The translations under genes and the position numbers were made by a program. From the NCBI GenBank assembly GCA_002362595.1, contig DEUO01000047.1:1-7894 (forward strand): DNA of 7,894 nt. The letters run 5' to 3'. This DNA comes from Caryophanales bacterium UBA3260 (GTDB taxonomy: Bacteria > Bacillota_I > Bacilli_A > RF39 > UBA660). The notes beneath the pieces are model-generated. The model was not told the DNA's origin. It made no database searches and was given only the letters and a program-made list of their open reading frames with translations. Below, piece after piece: positions 1 through 5,845 of this stretch; the first letter of the stretch is position 1; each line of letters starts with the position of its first letter.

Positions 1-97
1 GTATGATATTATTAATATGTTTTTTATTTAGAAAAATAATTAAAAGAAAAAACATATATAAAAGACTTAATATTAAAAAGTGTGAACTATCATTCAT
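1..97 (-). CDS. Possible N-terminus of a membrane-anchored protein (partial, runs off left edge)
   Basis: An ATG at 97-95 opens a frame that stays open for 32 codons to the window edge. It begins MNDSSHF, continues with about 17 mostly hydrophobic residues (Leu, Ile, Phe rich, residues 7-23), then NKKH. That is the pattern of a signal anchor or single membrane segment followed by positive charge. It starts 54 bases after the stop of the ANL gene on the same strand, beyond that gene's terminator, and a candidate promoter lies between them. The upstream GAGAGAAG is only a weak ribosome binding site. The opposite strand is also open here (3-122), so one of the two frames is a shadow. I prefer this one because of the uninterrupted run of T-centred codons. 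No family can be named from so short a piece. Confidence 0.35.
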   Translation of the reverse strand, partial: MNDSSHFLILSLLYMFFLLIIFLNKKHINNII

Positions 98-133
98 ATT
101 CTCATCTTCTCTCTATTATTAATAATATCATAC
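1..133. repeat. 17-bp perfect inverted repeat, 99-base spacer
   Basis: Bases 1-17 (GTATGATATTATTAATA) are the exact reverse complement of 117-133. The left arm begins at the first base of the window, so the match may extend further left. Inside it a second inverted repeat pairs 15-25 with 47-57 (ATATGTTTTTT and its complement). Such arms could be ends of a small non-autonomous element, a transcript structure, or chance in AT-rich DNA. No second copy is seen in the window. Confidence 0.5.
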
Positions 134-150
134 TTTTTAAAAAAAGTTAA
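122..150 (-). promoter_or_regulatory. Candidate sigma-A promoter for the left-edge ORF
   Basis: On the minus strand TTAACT (150-145) is followed after 17 bases by TATTAT (127-122). These match 4 of 6 and 5 of 6 consensus positions. The -35 lies in the descending arm of the preceding gene's terminator, the same kind of crowding seen at 5780-5835. Confidence 0.25.
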
Positions 151-178
151 TTCATCTTTTTTTATGAATTAACTTTTT
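141..178 (-). terminator. Intrinsic terminator of the ANL gene
   Basis: A perfect 15-bp stem pairs 141-155 with 164-178 around an 8-base loop. On the minus strand the descending arm ends in a run of seven T (five inside the stem). The stop codon of the ANL gene (154-152) sits inside the stem, so the hairpin overlaps the end of the coding region. The plus strand also shows a T-run after the stem, so it could act in both directions. Confidence 0.75.
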
Positions 179-2101
179 AATTTTTCCAGTTTTATAATTT
201 AATGATATAGAATCTGCTGGGATTGCGTATGTAGTTCCTTCGTCAATCAAAGATTTAAAGCTTCTTTTCAATGTTGCTGTCATTTCAAAGGACTCCTCGT
301 TTGATCTTATTCTAAAATATAATTTTTGAATTATACTTTCGCCAAATTTATTTATACATCTTAAAAGTGCACTTTTTATTAGCTCTTCCTTATTAAAAGA
401 TACTCCAATCTGTGGTTCAATATGTGCAACATATTTTACTCCATCTTCTGTTTCCACTGCAACAACTTCACATGATAATATTTTTTTTGTATCTTTTAAT
501 ATTGCCTCTGCAATAACATAACTAGGTATTTCACTATTAAACAAATTGCTTCTACCTTTTACATATGCATTATTTTGTTCATCCAAGTATCCAAAAACAT
601 TTAAACTTGCCCATTTAATTCCATACGCGTCTGTTATCCAAAATTCTTCATCTGCTTTTGGATTATTACGATATCCATGCATTGTGCATGGTGAGTTGGC
701 GACTAAAATTCCTGGTTCCATTGGTTTACAATATGTTCCATCTTTTCTTAAGCATTTTATATTAACAATTTTATATGTGCTCATTCCTATTGGTTCATCT
801 ATACCTTTATGACTTGGCTTTTTCGACTGAAGAGATCTAAAAATAGTCATAAAAATTCCACCATGCTCTGAATCTCCTCCTGCAATACTCATTTTTACAA
901 CTGAAATTGGAAATTTAGTAATATCTATTCCTGATTTCATTTTTTTCAGCCATTTATTTAGCACTTTTTCTTCGTTAGCATCTAATCCTTCGCCTATACA
1001 CATTGGTACTAATAAAAATGGAAATTTAACATTTTTATATTTAGGATCTTTTTGTTGTTTTTTCATAGTATACAACCAAACAGACCTCGATGTTAAAACG
1101 CAAGTTGGTTTATTTATAAGCATGCTTTCTATTATAAAATCTTTATCATTAATTGGTTCTAGCGCAACTGTGCCACCTTGAATGAACATATCAGAGATTG
1201 AAGACATAAAATCTGTATCAGACATTGTTCGTACAAGGGCAAGCATAGTTCTTCCTTTCATAGTTGGAACGTGAGATATTTCTTTATCATGGCAACGTCC
1301 CATTGTTATATAACTTCTATTTTTATGAACTAATCCTTTGGGGCGATTTGAAAGAGTTGATCCACTTGTATAAGTAATTGTAAAATCATCATTTAGGCCA
1401 CTAAATTCACAAACTGAATCTGTATATTCATTAGCTTGGCTCAAAAAATCTTCTATTGATTCAATATTACCAATTCTTTTTATTGCTTCATCGTAAGCCT
1501 TAGTATCTAATCTATAATGTTGTTCTATTATTGAGTTATACATATTTTCTCTTTTTAATGAATAGTCTAAAGGAATAACTATTGCTCTTTTTTTGTTTTT
1601 AACAGTTTCTAAAACTGGAGCAAATTCAACAAAGTTTTTATCAGTGACAAAAATAAAGGGAGAATTTGCATTATTTATGATTTCAACTAAATAATCCTTA
1701 TCCATATCAGCTGCAAGCAAATTTACTTTTGCTCCTATCATACTTGCTGCACCCATTATAAATGGAAATTCAGGCGTATTTTCAATGCAACAAATAAATT
1801 CATCTCCTTTTTTTAAGCCGTTAGCTTTTAAAGCTTTTGCAAATATATATGATTTTAAAAAGAATTCTTTATAAGTTGTTTTTTCCCCTCTATATAAAAT
1901 AGCAATAGCATCTAAATTTTTTTTATTTCTATTCCATACTTCTTTAATCCAAGGATGATTTCTGTTTTTGTCAATTTCTTTTAATATTTCAACAGCCTCT
2001 AAATCCTTATAATCGGATGTATCATATGGTTCATCACATTCCCTTTTTGGAATTCTTTCAAGTTCGTTAGCTACAACTTGAAAATCAATTGTTTTTATCA
2101 T
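152..2101 (-). CDS. ANL-superfamily AMP-forming enzyme, acyl-CoA synthetase-like, atypical motifs
   Basis: The protein of 649 residues has the length and layout of AMP-forming acyl-CoA synthetases, which adenylate a carboxylic acid with ATP and usually pass it to CoA. Seen: the phosphate-loop motif at about 244-261 as YTSGSTLSNRPKGLVH, where the usual TSGSTGxPKG gains two residues and loses a glycine; a domain end at about 497-517 reading WASLN...GYLDE...VKGR; and a C-terminal YKTGKIKK whose Lys640 matches the catalytic A10 lysine. The TGD motif that normally binds the ribose with Asp is SLN here, so the Asp seems replaced by Asn501. The GRxxxxIKxxG hinge is also degenerate. The start at 2101 is chosen for the AGGAGG six bases upstream; an ORF extension to 2155 would lack this. 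It has its own terminator and is probably monocistronic. Substrate unknown; a non-CoA ligase or a weakened adenylating enzyme is possible. Confidence 0.8.
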   Translation of the reverse strand: MIKTIDFQVVANELERIPKRECDEPYDTSDYKDLEAVEILKEIDKNRNHPWIKEVWNRNKKNLDAIAILYRGEKTTYKEFFLKSYIFAKALKANGLKKGDEFICCIENTPEFPFIMGAASMIGAKVNLLAADMDKDYLVEIINNANSPFIFVTDKNFVEFAPVLETVKNKKRAIVIPLDYSLKRENMYNSIIEQHYRLDTKAYDEAIKRIGNIESIEDFLSQANEYTDSVCEFSGLNDDFTITYTSGSTLSNRPKGLVHKNRSYITMGRCHDKEISHVPTMKGRTMLALVRTMSDTDFMSSISDMFIQGGTVALEPINDKDFIIESMLINKPTCVLTSRSVWLYTMKKQQKDPKYKNVKFPFLLVPMCIGEGLDANEEKVLNKWLKKMKSGIDITKFPISVVKMSIAGGDSEHGGIFMTIFRSLQSKKPSHKGIDEPIGMSTYKIVNIKCLRKDGTYCKPMEPGILVANSPCTMHGYRNNPKADEEFWITDAYGIKWASLNVFGYLDEQNNAYVKGRSNLFNSEIPSYVIAEAILKDTKKILSCEVVAVETEDGVKYVAHIEPQIGVSFNKEELIKSALLRCINKFGESIIQKLYFRIRSNEESFEMTATLKRSFKSLIDEGTTYAIPADSISLNYKTGKIKKLIHKKR

Positions 2102-2107
2102 ACCTAT

Positions 2108-2113
2108 CCTCCT
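2108..2113 (-). promoter_or_regulatory. Ribosome binding site AGGAGG of the ANL gene
   Basis: A perfect AGGAGG lies six bases before the ATG at 2101-2099. It fixes the start there and rules out the longer reading from 2155. Confidence 0.85.
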
Positions 2114-2126
2114 GTCAACTAATTTT

Positions 2127-2160
2127 AGTTTACAACATTTATATGTATTTAGCAAATGTT
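2127..2160 (-). promoter_or_regulatory. Candidate promoter of the ANL gene with an overlapping dyad
   Basis: On the minus strand TTGCTA (2155-2150) and TAAACT (2132-2127) are 17 bases apart, which would start the transcript near 2120, just before the ribosome binding site. An inverted repeat, AACATTT (2160-2154) and AAATGTT (2140-2134), straddles the -35 and most of the spacer, where a repressor would be expected to bind. The match to a known operator is not recognised. Confidence 0.3.
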
Positions 2161-2182
2161 TTTTATTAAATAAAGTTATTTT

Positions 2183-2239
2183 ATCATTTAAAACTAATAA
2201 TGTTAAATATATTAACTATATTAACACTTATTAAATGAT
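2183..2239. repeat. Nested dyad in the ANL-gene upstream gap
   Basis: ATCATTTAA (2183-2191) is the exact reverse complement of TTAAATGAT (2231-2239). Inside, TGTTAA (2201-2206) pairs with TTAACA (2221-2226). The gap between the two genes (2102-2303) holds no ORF worth calling; this dyad, the promoter and the terminator at 2258-2279 are all that is seen. Confidence 0.4.
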
Positions 2240-2257
2240 GGTTTATAAATATTAAAA

Positions 2258-2279
2258 AGATATCTATTTTTAGATATCT
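2258..2279 (-). terminator. Intrinsic terminator of the FAD dehydrogenase gene
   Basis: A 9-bp stem (AGATATCTA, 2258-2266, with 2271-2279) closes a four-base loop. On the minus strand it ends in a run of five T. It lies 24 bases after the stop codon. The stem is AT-rich, so it is probably weak. Confidence 0.6.
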
Positions 2280-2303
2280 ATACATATTTATTAATTATGT
2301 TTA

Positions 2304-3851
2304 TTATTGCTCTATAATACTAATTGCTACTTTAATACCATCTACTGCTGCTGATGTTATACCTCCTGCATATCCTGCTCCTTCACCACAAGGGTATATA
2401 TAAGCTATATTAGACATTAATTTTTCGTTTCGAGGAATTGTTATTGGAGATGAAGAACGTGTCTCTACACCCGTTAAAATGGCATCAGGATTGGCAAATC
2501 CTTTTATTCTATGATTAAACGATATTATTCCATCACGTAGTGTTTTAGATATAAATGAAGGTAATATATCATTTAAATTACATAAAGTATATCCTGGTTT
2601 ATATGATGGGATGATACTTCCAATATGAGTTGATGGGATATTGTTTATAAAGTCTTCTACTCTTTGAACTGGGGCGTTATAGTTACTTCCACCTAAAATA
2701 AATGCTTTTTTTTCTAATTCTTCTTGAAAATACATTCCTGCAAGAGGTTCATTTCCTTCGAAATCAGTAGTTAAGACATTTACTAATAAAGCAGCATTAG
2801 CATTTTCTTTATCTCTTTTAAACACTGACATACCATTTGTAACAATAGATTCTCTTTCACTAGATGAGGCGATTACTTCACCACCAGGGCACATGCAGAA
2901 TGAATAACAACTACGATTATCTTCTCCGTGATAAACTAATTTATATTCAGCTGGTGGTAAATGAAGTTTAGTAAATGTACCATATTGAGATTCATTTATC
3001 ATAGATTGTTTGTGTTCAATGCGAACTCCAACTGAGAAATTTTTGCGCTGCATATTCATATTTTTATCTTTTAACATCTTAAAGGTATCACGGGCACTAT
3101 GACCAATAGCAAGTATTAAGGCATCTGTTTCAAATTCTCCATTACTAGTTATTGCTTTTACCGAATCTATCTTTGATTTTATATCTAGTAATTTAGTGTT
3201 AAAGTAATAATTTTCACCTTTTGATTCAATATATTTTCTTATATTTTTTAGAATATTAATTAAATTGTCAGTACCAATATGAGGTTTATTTAAATAAAGG
3301 ATTTCTTCTGGGGCACCAAATTTATTGAATGTTTCTAATACTTTTGTTATATATGGAGAATTAATACCAGTAGTAAGTTTTCCATCACTGAATGTTCCTG
3401 CTCCACCTTCACCGAATTGAACGTTGCATAATTCATTTATATGACCTGTTGTTTTATATTCTTCTACATATTTTATTCTATCTTCAACACTTGAACCTTG
3501 CTCAATAATTATTGGTTTATATCCGTTATCAATAAATGTTAAGGCACAGAAAAGACCTGCTGGACCAGATCCGATAATTATAGGTTGGAAATTACTTTTT
3601 CTATTACATTTAATTTGATACTCAGGAGATTCTTCAGCACGCTTAAAATTATACTTAGATTCATTTTTCAAATTAATATTAACTGAATAGTTATAATGAA
3701 CATTTCTTTTATCCCTTGCATCAATAGATTTTTTTACTATAGATAGAGAGATGAAGTCACTTGGAGATATTTTATTTTTTTTAAGTATTTTATTTGTTAA
3801 TTCATCTAGAGTTAAGTCTTCAAATATTTTTATGTTATCTATTCTTATCAT
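2304..3851 (-). CDS. COG2509-type FAD-dependent dehydrogenase
   Basis: This 515-residue protein looks like the uncharacterised FAD-dependent dehydrogenases of the COG2509 group, soluble flavoproteins of unproven substrate. Seen: a small N-terminal domain (about 1-85) with an SIDARDKRNVHYNYSVNI segment typical of this group; the dinucleotide-binding GSGPAGL at 94-100, with Glu117 at the end of the second strand for the FAD ribose; GEGGAGTFSDGKLTTG at 148-162; a cysteine-bearing SCYSFCMCPGG at 314-324 (Cys315, Cys319, Cys321); and a C-terminal YPCGEGAGYAGG at 486-497 that closes the flavin site. Length is normal for the family. The start codon is preceded by GGTGG four bases away, a modest ribosome binding site. 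pyrH lies 66 bases upstream but a terminator separates them, so it is likely transcribed alone. Electron acceptor and substrate cannot be read from sequence. Confidence 0.88.
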   Translation of the reverse strand: MIRIDNIKIFEDLTLDELTNKILKKNKISPSDFISLSIVKKSIDARDKRNVHYNYSVNINLKNESKYNFKRAEESPEYQIKCNRKSNFQPIIIGSGPAGLFCALTFIDNGYKPIIIEQGSSVEDRIKYVEEYKTTGHINELCNVQFGEGGAGTFSDGKLTTGINSPYITKVLETFNKFGAPEEILYLNKPHIGTDNLINILKNIRKYIESKGENYYFNTKLLDIKSKIDSVKAITSNGEFETDALILAIGHSARDTFKMLKDKNMNMQRKNFSVGVRIEHKQSMINESQYGTFTKLHLPPAEYKLVYHGEDNRSCYSFCMCPGGEVIASSSERESIVTNGMSVFKRDKENANAALLVNVLTTDFEGNEPLAGMYFQEELEKKAFILGGSNYNAPVQRVEDFINNIPSTHIGSIIPSYKPGYTLCNLNDILPSFISKTLRDGIISFNHRIKGFANPDAILTGVETRSSSPITIPRNEKLMSNIAYIYPCGEGAGYAGGITSAAVDGIKVAISIIEQ

Positions 3852-3870
3852 ATAACCACCAACAATTTTA

Positions 3871-3879
3871 ATTTTAACA
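3871..3879 (-). promoter_or_regulatory. Candidate extended -10 promoter of the dehydrogenase gene
   Basis: On the minus strand TGTTAAAAT is an extended -10 element (TG, one base, TAAAAT). No good -35 stands 17 bases upstream. The transcript would start near 3864, just before the GGTGG ribosome binding site. The terminator behind pyrH makes some promoter here likely. Confidence 0.3.
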
Positions 3880-3891
3880 TTATTGTAATTA

Positions 3892-3919
3892 AAAAGCGAT
3901 ATATATTTATATCACTCTT
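3892..3919 (-). terminator. Intrinsic terminator of pyrH
   Basis: On the minus strand a 12-bp stem (3919-3908 with 3903-3892, two of the pairs G-U) closes an AATA loop and ends in a run of five T (3895-3891). It begins within the pyrH stop codon, so it belongs to pyrH and separates it from the dehydrogenase gene. Confidence 0.7.
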
Positions 3920-4622
3920 ATTTGTTTTTTACTGTTGTTCCTATTTTTTCACCTAGAATTACTTTTTTTAGATTTCCAGGAGTATTTATATCAAATACTA
4001 TTATAGGGATATCATTATCCATACATAGAGATGTTGCTGTTGTATCCATTACATTTAGTTTTTTATTTAAAACGTCTAAATAAGTTATTTCTGTTATCTT
4101 AGTAGCATCATCATATTTGTTAGGGTCTTTATCATATATTCCATCAACGTTTGTTGCTTTTAATAGTGCATCTGCTCCTATTTCGTTAGCTCTTAGGGCT
4201 GCGGCAGTATCTGTTGAGAAGAAAGGAGAACCTGTTCCACAACCAAATATTACAACACGACCTTTTTCTAAGTGCTTAACAGCACGATCTTTAATATAAA
4301 ATTCAGCTATTTGACGCATTTCAACACCAGTTTGAACTCGAACATCTTGTTTTTTTTGCTTGAAAGCATCTCCTAATGCTAAGGCATTCATAGTAGTACC
4401 TAACATACCAATGTAATCAGAAGTACAACGATCCATTTGTTTATTACTACGACCACGCCAGAAGTTGCCTCCTCCAACGACGATTCCTACTTCAACTCCT
4501 AAATCTGCAACTTCTTTTATTTCAGATGCAAATTCTAAAGCACGTTCAAAATCTATTCCTGTTCCTTTATTTCCTGCTAATGATTCACCGCTTAATTTTA
4601 ATAATATTCTTTTATATTCCAT
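3918..4622 (-). CDS. pyrH: UMP kinase
   Basis: UMP kinase phosphorylates UMP to UDP with ATP, an essential step towards UTP and CTP; the bacterial enzyme is a cytoplasmic hexamer of the amino acid kinase family. Seen in 234 residues, a normal length: KLSGE at 9-13 for the nucleotide phosphates; GGGNFWRGR at 50-58; Asp69 in [16 protein letters not shown], which matches the UMP-binding aspartate; [15 protein letters not shown] at 95-109; [17 protein letters not shown] at 129-145; and [12 protein letters not shown] at 156-167. The usual GTGNP reads GTGSP here (Ser132), a small deviation. The ATG at 4622 is chosen because GGAGG stands four bases upstream; the in-frame TTG at 4649 lies in a hairpin loop. 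The usual tsf and frr neighbours are absent. The gene is preceded directly by a terminator-like hairpin and a 14-codon leader ORF, which suggests control by attenuation. Confidence 0.97.
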   Translation of the reverse strand: MEYKRILLKLSGESLAGNKGTGIDFERALEFASEIKEVADLGVEVGIVVGGGNFWRGRSNKQMDRCTSDYIGMLGTTMNALALGDAFKQKKQDVRVQTGVEMRQIAEFYIKDRAVKHLEKGRVVIFGCGTGSPFFSTDTAAALRANEIGADALLKATNVDGIYDKDPNKYDDATKITEITYLDVLNKKLNVMDTTATSLCMDNDIPIIVFDINTPGNLKKVILGEKIGTTVKNK

Positions 4623-4626
4623 ATTT

Positions 4627-4631
4627 CCTCC
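4627..4631 (-). promoter_or_regulatory. Ribosome binding site GGAGG of pyrH
   Basis: GGAGG lies four bases before the pyrH ATG and touches the last T of the preceding hairpin's T-run. There is no room for a promoter between the hairpin and this site. Confidence 0.8.
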
Positions 4632-4663
4632 AAAAAACTTATTACCCAAAGATAATAAGTTTT
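4632..4663 (-). terminator. Terminator-like hairpin in the pyrH leader (putative attenuator)
   Basis: On the minus strand AAAACTTATTA (4663-4653) pairs perfectly with TAATAAGTTTT (4644-4634) across an 8-base loop, TCTTTGGG. The T-run continues to 4632, six T in all. The next base starts the pyrH GGAGG. Any transcript that reaches pyrH from an upstream promoter has to pass through it. It may also serve as the terminator of the upstream secreted-protein gene. Confidence 0.65.
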
Positions 4664-4706
4664 ACATATAAAAGGGAGATAGTTTTATATAATAATTTCT
4701 TATCAT
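4662..4706 (-). CDS. 14-codon ORF, putative pyrH leader peptide
   Basis: A perfect AAAGGAGG (4721-4714) stands seven bases before an ATG (4706-4704), the best ribosome binding site in the window. The ORF encodes MIRNYYIKLSPFYM and stops with TAA at 4664-4662. That stop overlaps the foot of the terminator-like hairpin, so a ribosome that reaches it would cover the ascending arm. It lies 39 bases before pyrH, in the same frame. Three of the 14 residues are Tyr and the RNA is U-rich; no run of one regulatory amino acid stands out. The peptide is probably regulatory rather than functional as a product. The alternative is a chance ORF inside a gene-end region, but the perfect site and spacing speak against that. 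Confidence 0.5.
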   Translation of the reverse strand: MIRNYYIKLSPFYM

Positions 4707-4721
4707 ACTATCTCCTCCTTT
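4671..4721 (-). promoter_or_regulatory. Leader hairpin hiding the leader ORF's ribosome binding site and start
   Basis: On the minus strand GGAGATAGT (4715... see arms 4683-4675 and 4715-4707) pairs perfectly over nine bases with ACTATCTCC, which is part of the leader ORF itself. Four more pairs extend the base after a two-base bulge (4718-4721 with 4671-4674). Further in, ATGATA (4706-4701), including the start codon, can pair with TATTAT (4694-4689). The structure would block initiation on the leader ORF. It might also act as a weak terminator of the upstream gene, since CCCTTTT follows. Confidence 0.5.
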
Positions 4722-4726
4722 GTTAA

Positions 4727-4755
4727 ATAATACTATATATTTATAAAAATTACAA
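4727..4755 (-). promoter_or_regulatory. Candidate promoter of the pyrH leader
   Basis: On the minus strand TTGTAA (4755-4750) and TATTAT (4732-4727) are exactly 17 bases apart, matching 4 of 6 and 5 of 6 consensus positions. The start would fall near 4720, giving a transcript that opens almost directly with the leader ORF's ribosome binding site. The -35 begins two bases after the stop codon of the secreted-protein gene. Confidence 0.4.
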
Positions 4756-4756
4756 A

Positions 4757-5752
4757 CTATTTAGTTAAAGTTTTAGAATAATCTATTGTTATGCTTATAA
4801 AATCTTTACGAGCTTTTTTAGCTGTTTGTGATGAATAACCCATATCTCTTAGAGCTTTTTGTTCATCTTTAGATAATGATTCTGTATATCCGTTTAAGCT
4901 TAGTGTATACGTATCATATAGAGTAATTGCTCTTGCATTGTTTATACCACTTGTTATTGTAGCTTTTTTATCATCATCTGGTAATGATAAGTATACTGAT
5001 TCTCCTGTATATCTATCTATTCCATTATACATAAATGAGCCATCATTAGCCATAGATGTTCCATTTAAGTTACTAATAGCTGTTCCGTAAATATAGTCTA
5101 AGTTATTTATAGTAGCAATTATATTATCAATATTATCACCAGTTATTATAACTTTTCTTAATACGCCATTAACTTTTATTAAGCATGATATTTCAGAACC
5201 ATTTATTAGTATTTGTGGGGTTCCTGTTACTGTTTTACCACGTCTTGTATATTCATCTCTTACTCTATTAGCTAGAGAAGCTCTTATTTCGTTAGCTACT
5301 GTTTTACTTGATAAGGTAATAAAGCCGTCGCAAGCTGGTTTATTTTGTAAATTATTTTGGCAGAAAAAGCTTAGTGTACCATTATTTAAATGATAGGTAT
5401 AATCGCCATATATGGTATTAATATTTAAGCCTGTTAGTTCATTAACATTTGTATTTGTATAGTTTAGAACATCAAAATAGTAATTATTTAAGGCATTTGA
5501 AATGGTAATAGCTTGTTCTACTTCGTTTAATGTAACGCAACCTGTTGCAAATCTATTATTTAGATTTATGCAGTCATTAGCTTTAATATCTGTTCTGTCT
5601 TCTGTAGTTTCTAAATCTCCTATTATATTAGCTGGAGCAACATCAGCGTATGCAACTGTTGGTAAGCCAGCAATTAAAGCTGCTACTAATGAGGTTGTTA
5701 CGATAACTTTCTTAGCTCCTGTTTTTATTGATTGATTATTAAATTTTTCCAT
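4757..5752 (-). CDS. Secreted protein of unknown function, five cysteines
   Basis: I do not recognise the family. The 331-residue product starts with a classical Sec signal peptide: a charged stretch to Lys15, a hydrophobic core at about 16-30, and a signal peptidase I site VAYA-DV after Ala36. There is no lipobox, no second membrane segment and no LPxTG-type sorting motif, so the mature protein of about 295 residues is probably released or held at the wall without a covalent anchor. It has five cysteines (61, 72, 131, 141, 190); the pairs 61/72 and 131/141 are spaced as possible disulfides, leaving Cys190 free. The rest is rich in Asn, Thr and Tyr, with a more charged, helical-looking last 40 residues. 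A strong promoter (5780-5808) with a short leader suggests good expression. AGAGGA stands just before the ATG. Adhesin, inhibitor or wall-interacting roles are only guesses. Confidence 0.8.
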   Translation of the reverse strand: MEKFNNQSIKTGAKKVIVTTSLVAALIAGLPTVAYADVAPANIIGDLETTEDRTDIKANDCINLNNRFATGCVTLNEVEQAITISNALNNYYFDVLNYTNTNVNELTGLNINTIYGDYTYHLNNGTLSFFCQNNLQNKPACDGFITLSSKTVANEIRASLANRVRDEYTRRGKTVTGTPQILINGSEISCLIKVNGVLRKVIITGDNIDNIIATINNLDYIYGTAISNLNGTSMANDGSFMYNGIDRYTGESVYLSLPDDDKKATITSGINNARAITLYDTYTLSLNGYTESLSKDEQKALRDMGYSSQTAKKARKDFISITIDYSKTLTK

Positions 5753-5779
5753 ATAATCCTCTTCCTTTTATATAGTTGT

Positions 5780-5808
5780 ATAGTATCACTGAGGTAATAT
5801 TTTGTCAA
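5780..5808 (-). promoter_or_regulatory. Strong sigma-A promoter of the secreted-protein gene
   Basis: On the minus strand a perfect TTGACA (5808-5803) is followed after 17 bases by TACTAT (5785-5780), preceded by the extended -10 TGA. Transcription would start near 5773, about 20 bases before the start codon. It is the best promoter in the window. Its -35 begins two bases after the T-run of the preceding terminator. Confidence 0.75.
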
Positions 5809-5810
5809 AT

Positions 5811-5835
5811 AAAAAAGGATGATTAGTCATCCTTT
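5811..5835 (-). terminator. Intrinsic terminator of the 632-residue gene
   Basis: On the minus strand AAAGGATGA (5835-5827) pairs perfectly with TCATCCTTT (5822-5814) around a CTAA loop, with a run of six T to 5811. It begins 10 bases after the stop codon. Confidence 0.9.
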
Positions 5836-5845
5836 CTATGCGTAG

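Noticed and set aside
3..122. Plus-strand open frame of 39 codons that could be the end of a convergent gene
   Set aside because: It overlaps the minus-strand frame with a clear hydrophobic segment, has no ribosome binding site, and such a length occurs by chance in AT-rich DNA. It remains possible, since the hairpin at 141-178 could terminate it too.
152..154. TGA as tryptophan (genetic code 4)
   Set aside because: The TGA is followed by a terminator at once, only a few codons would be added, and tryptophans checked in the gene use TGG. No internal in-frame TGA is seen in the genes.
546..812. Plus-strand ORF of 88 codons, and similar ones at 4117, 4465, 4526, 5502 and 5988
   Set aside because: All lie opposite well-supported minus-strand genes, without ribosome binding sites or natural composition; they are shadows.
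2102..2155. Eighteen-residue N-terminal extension of the ANL protein
   Set aside because: It would translate through the AGGAGG site and the candidate promoter, and its Cys/Lys-rich sequence does not look like a family N-terminus.
4623..4649. Upstream TTG start adding nine residues to pyrH
   Set aside because: The TTG lies in the loop of the leader hairpin with no ribosome binding site, the extension would consume the pyrH GGAGG as codons, and [10 protein letters not shown] fits the normal family start from 4622.
4623..4756. PyrR-type attenuator in the pyrH leader
   Set aside because: I see no match to the conserved PyrR-binding loop of the Bacillus pyr leaders. The GGAGGAGAT here is explained by a ribosome binding site.
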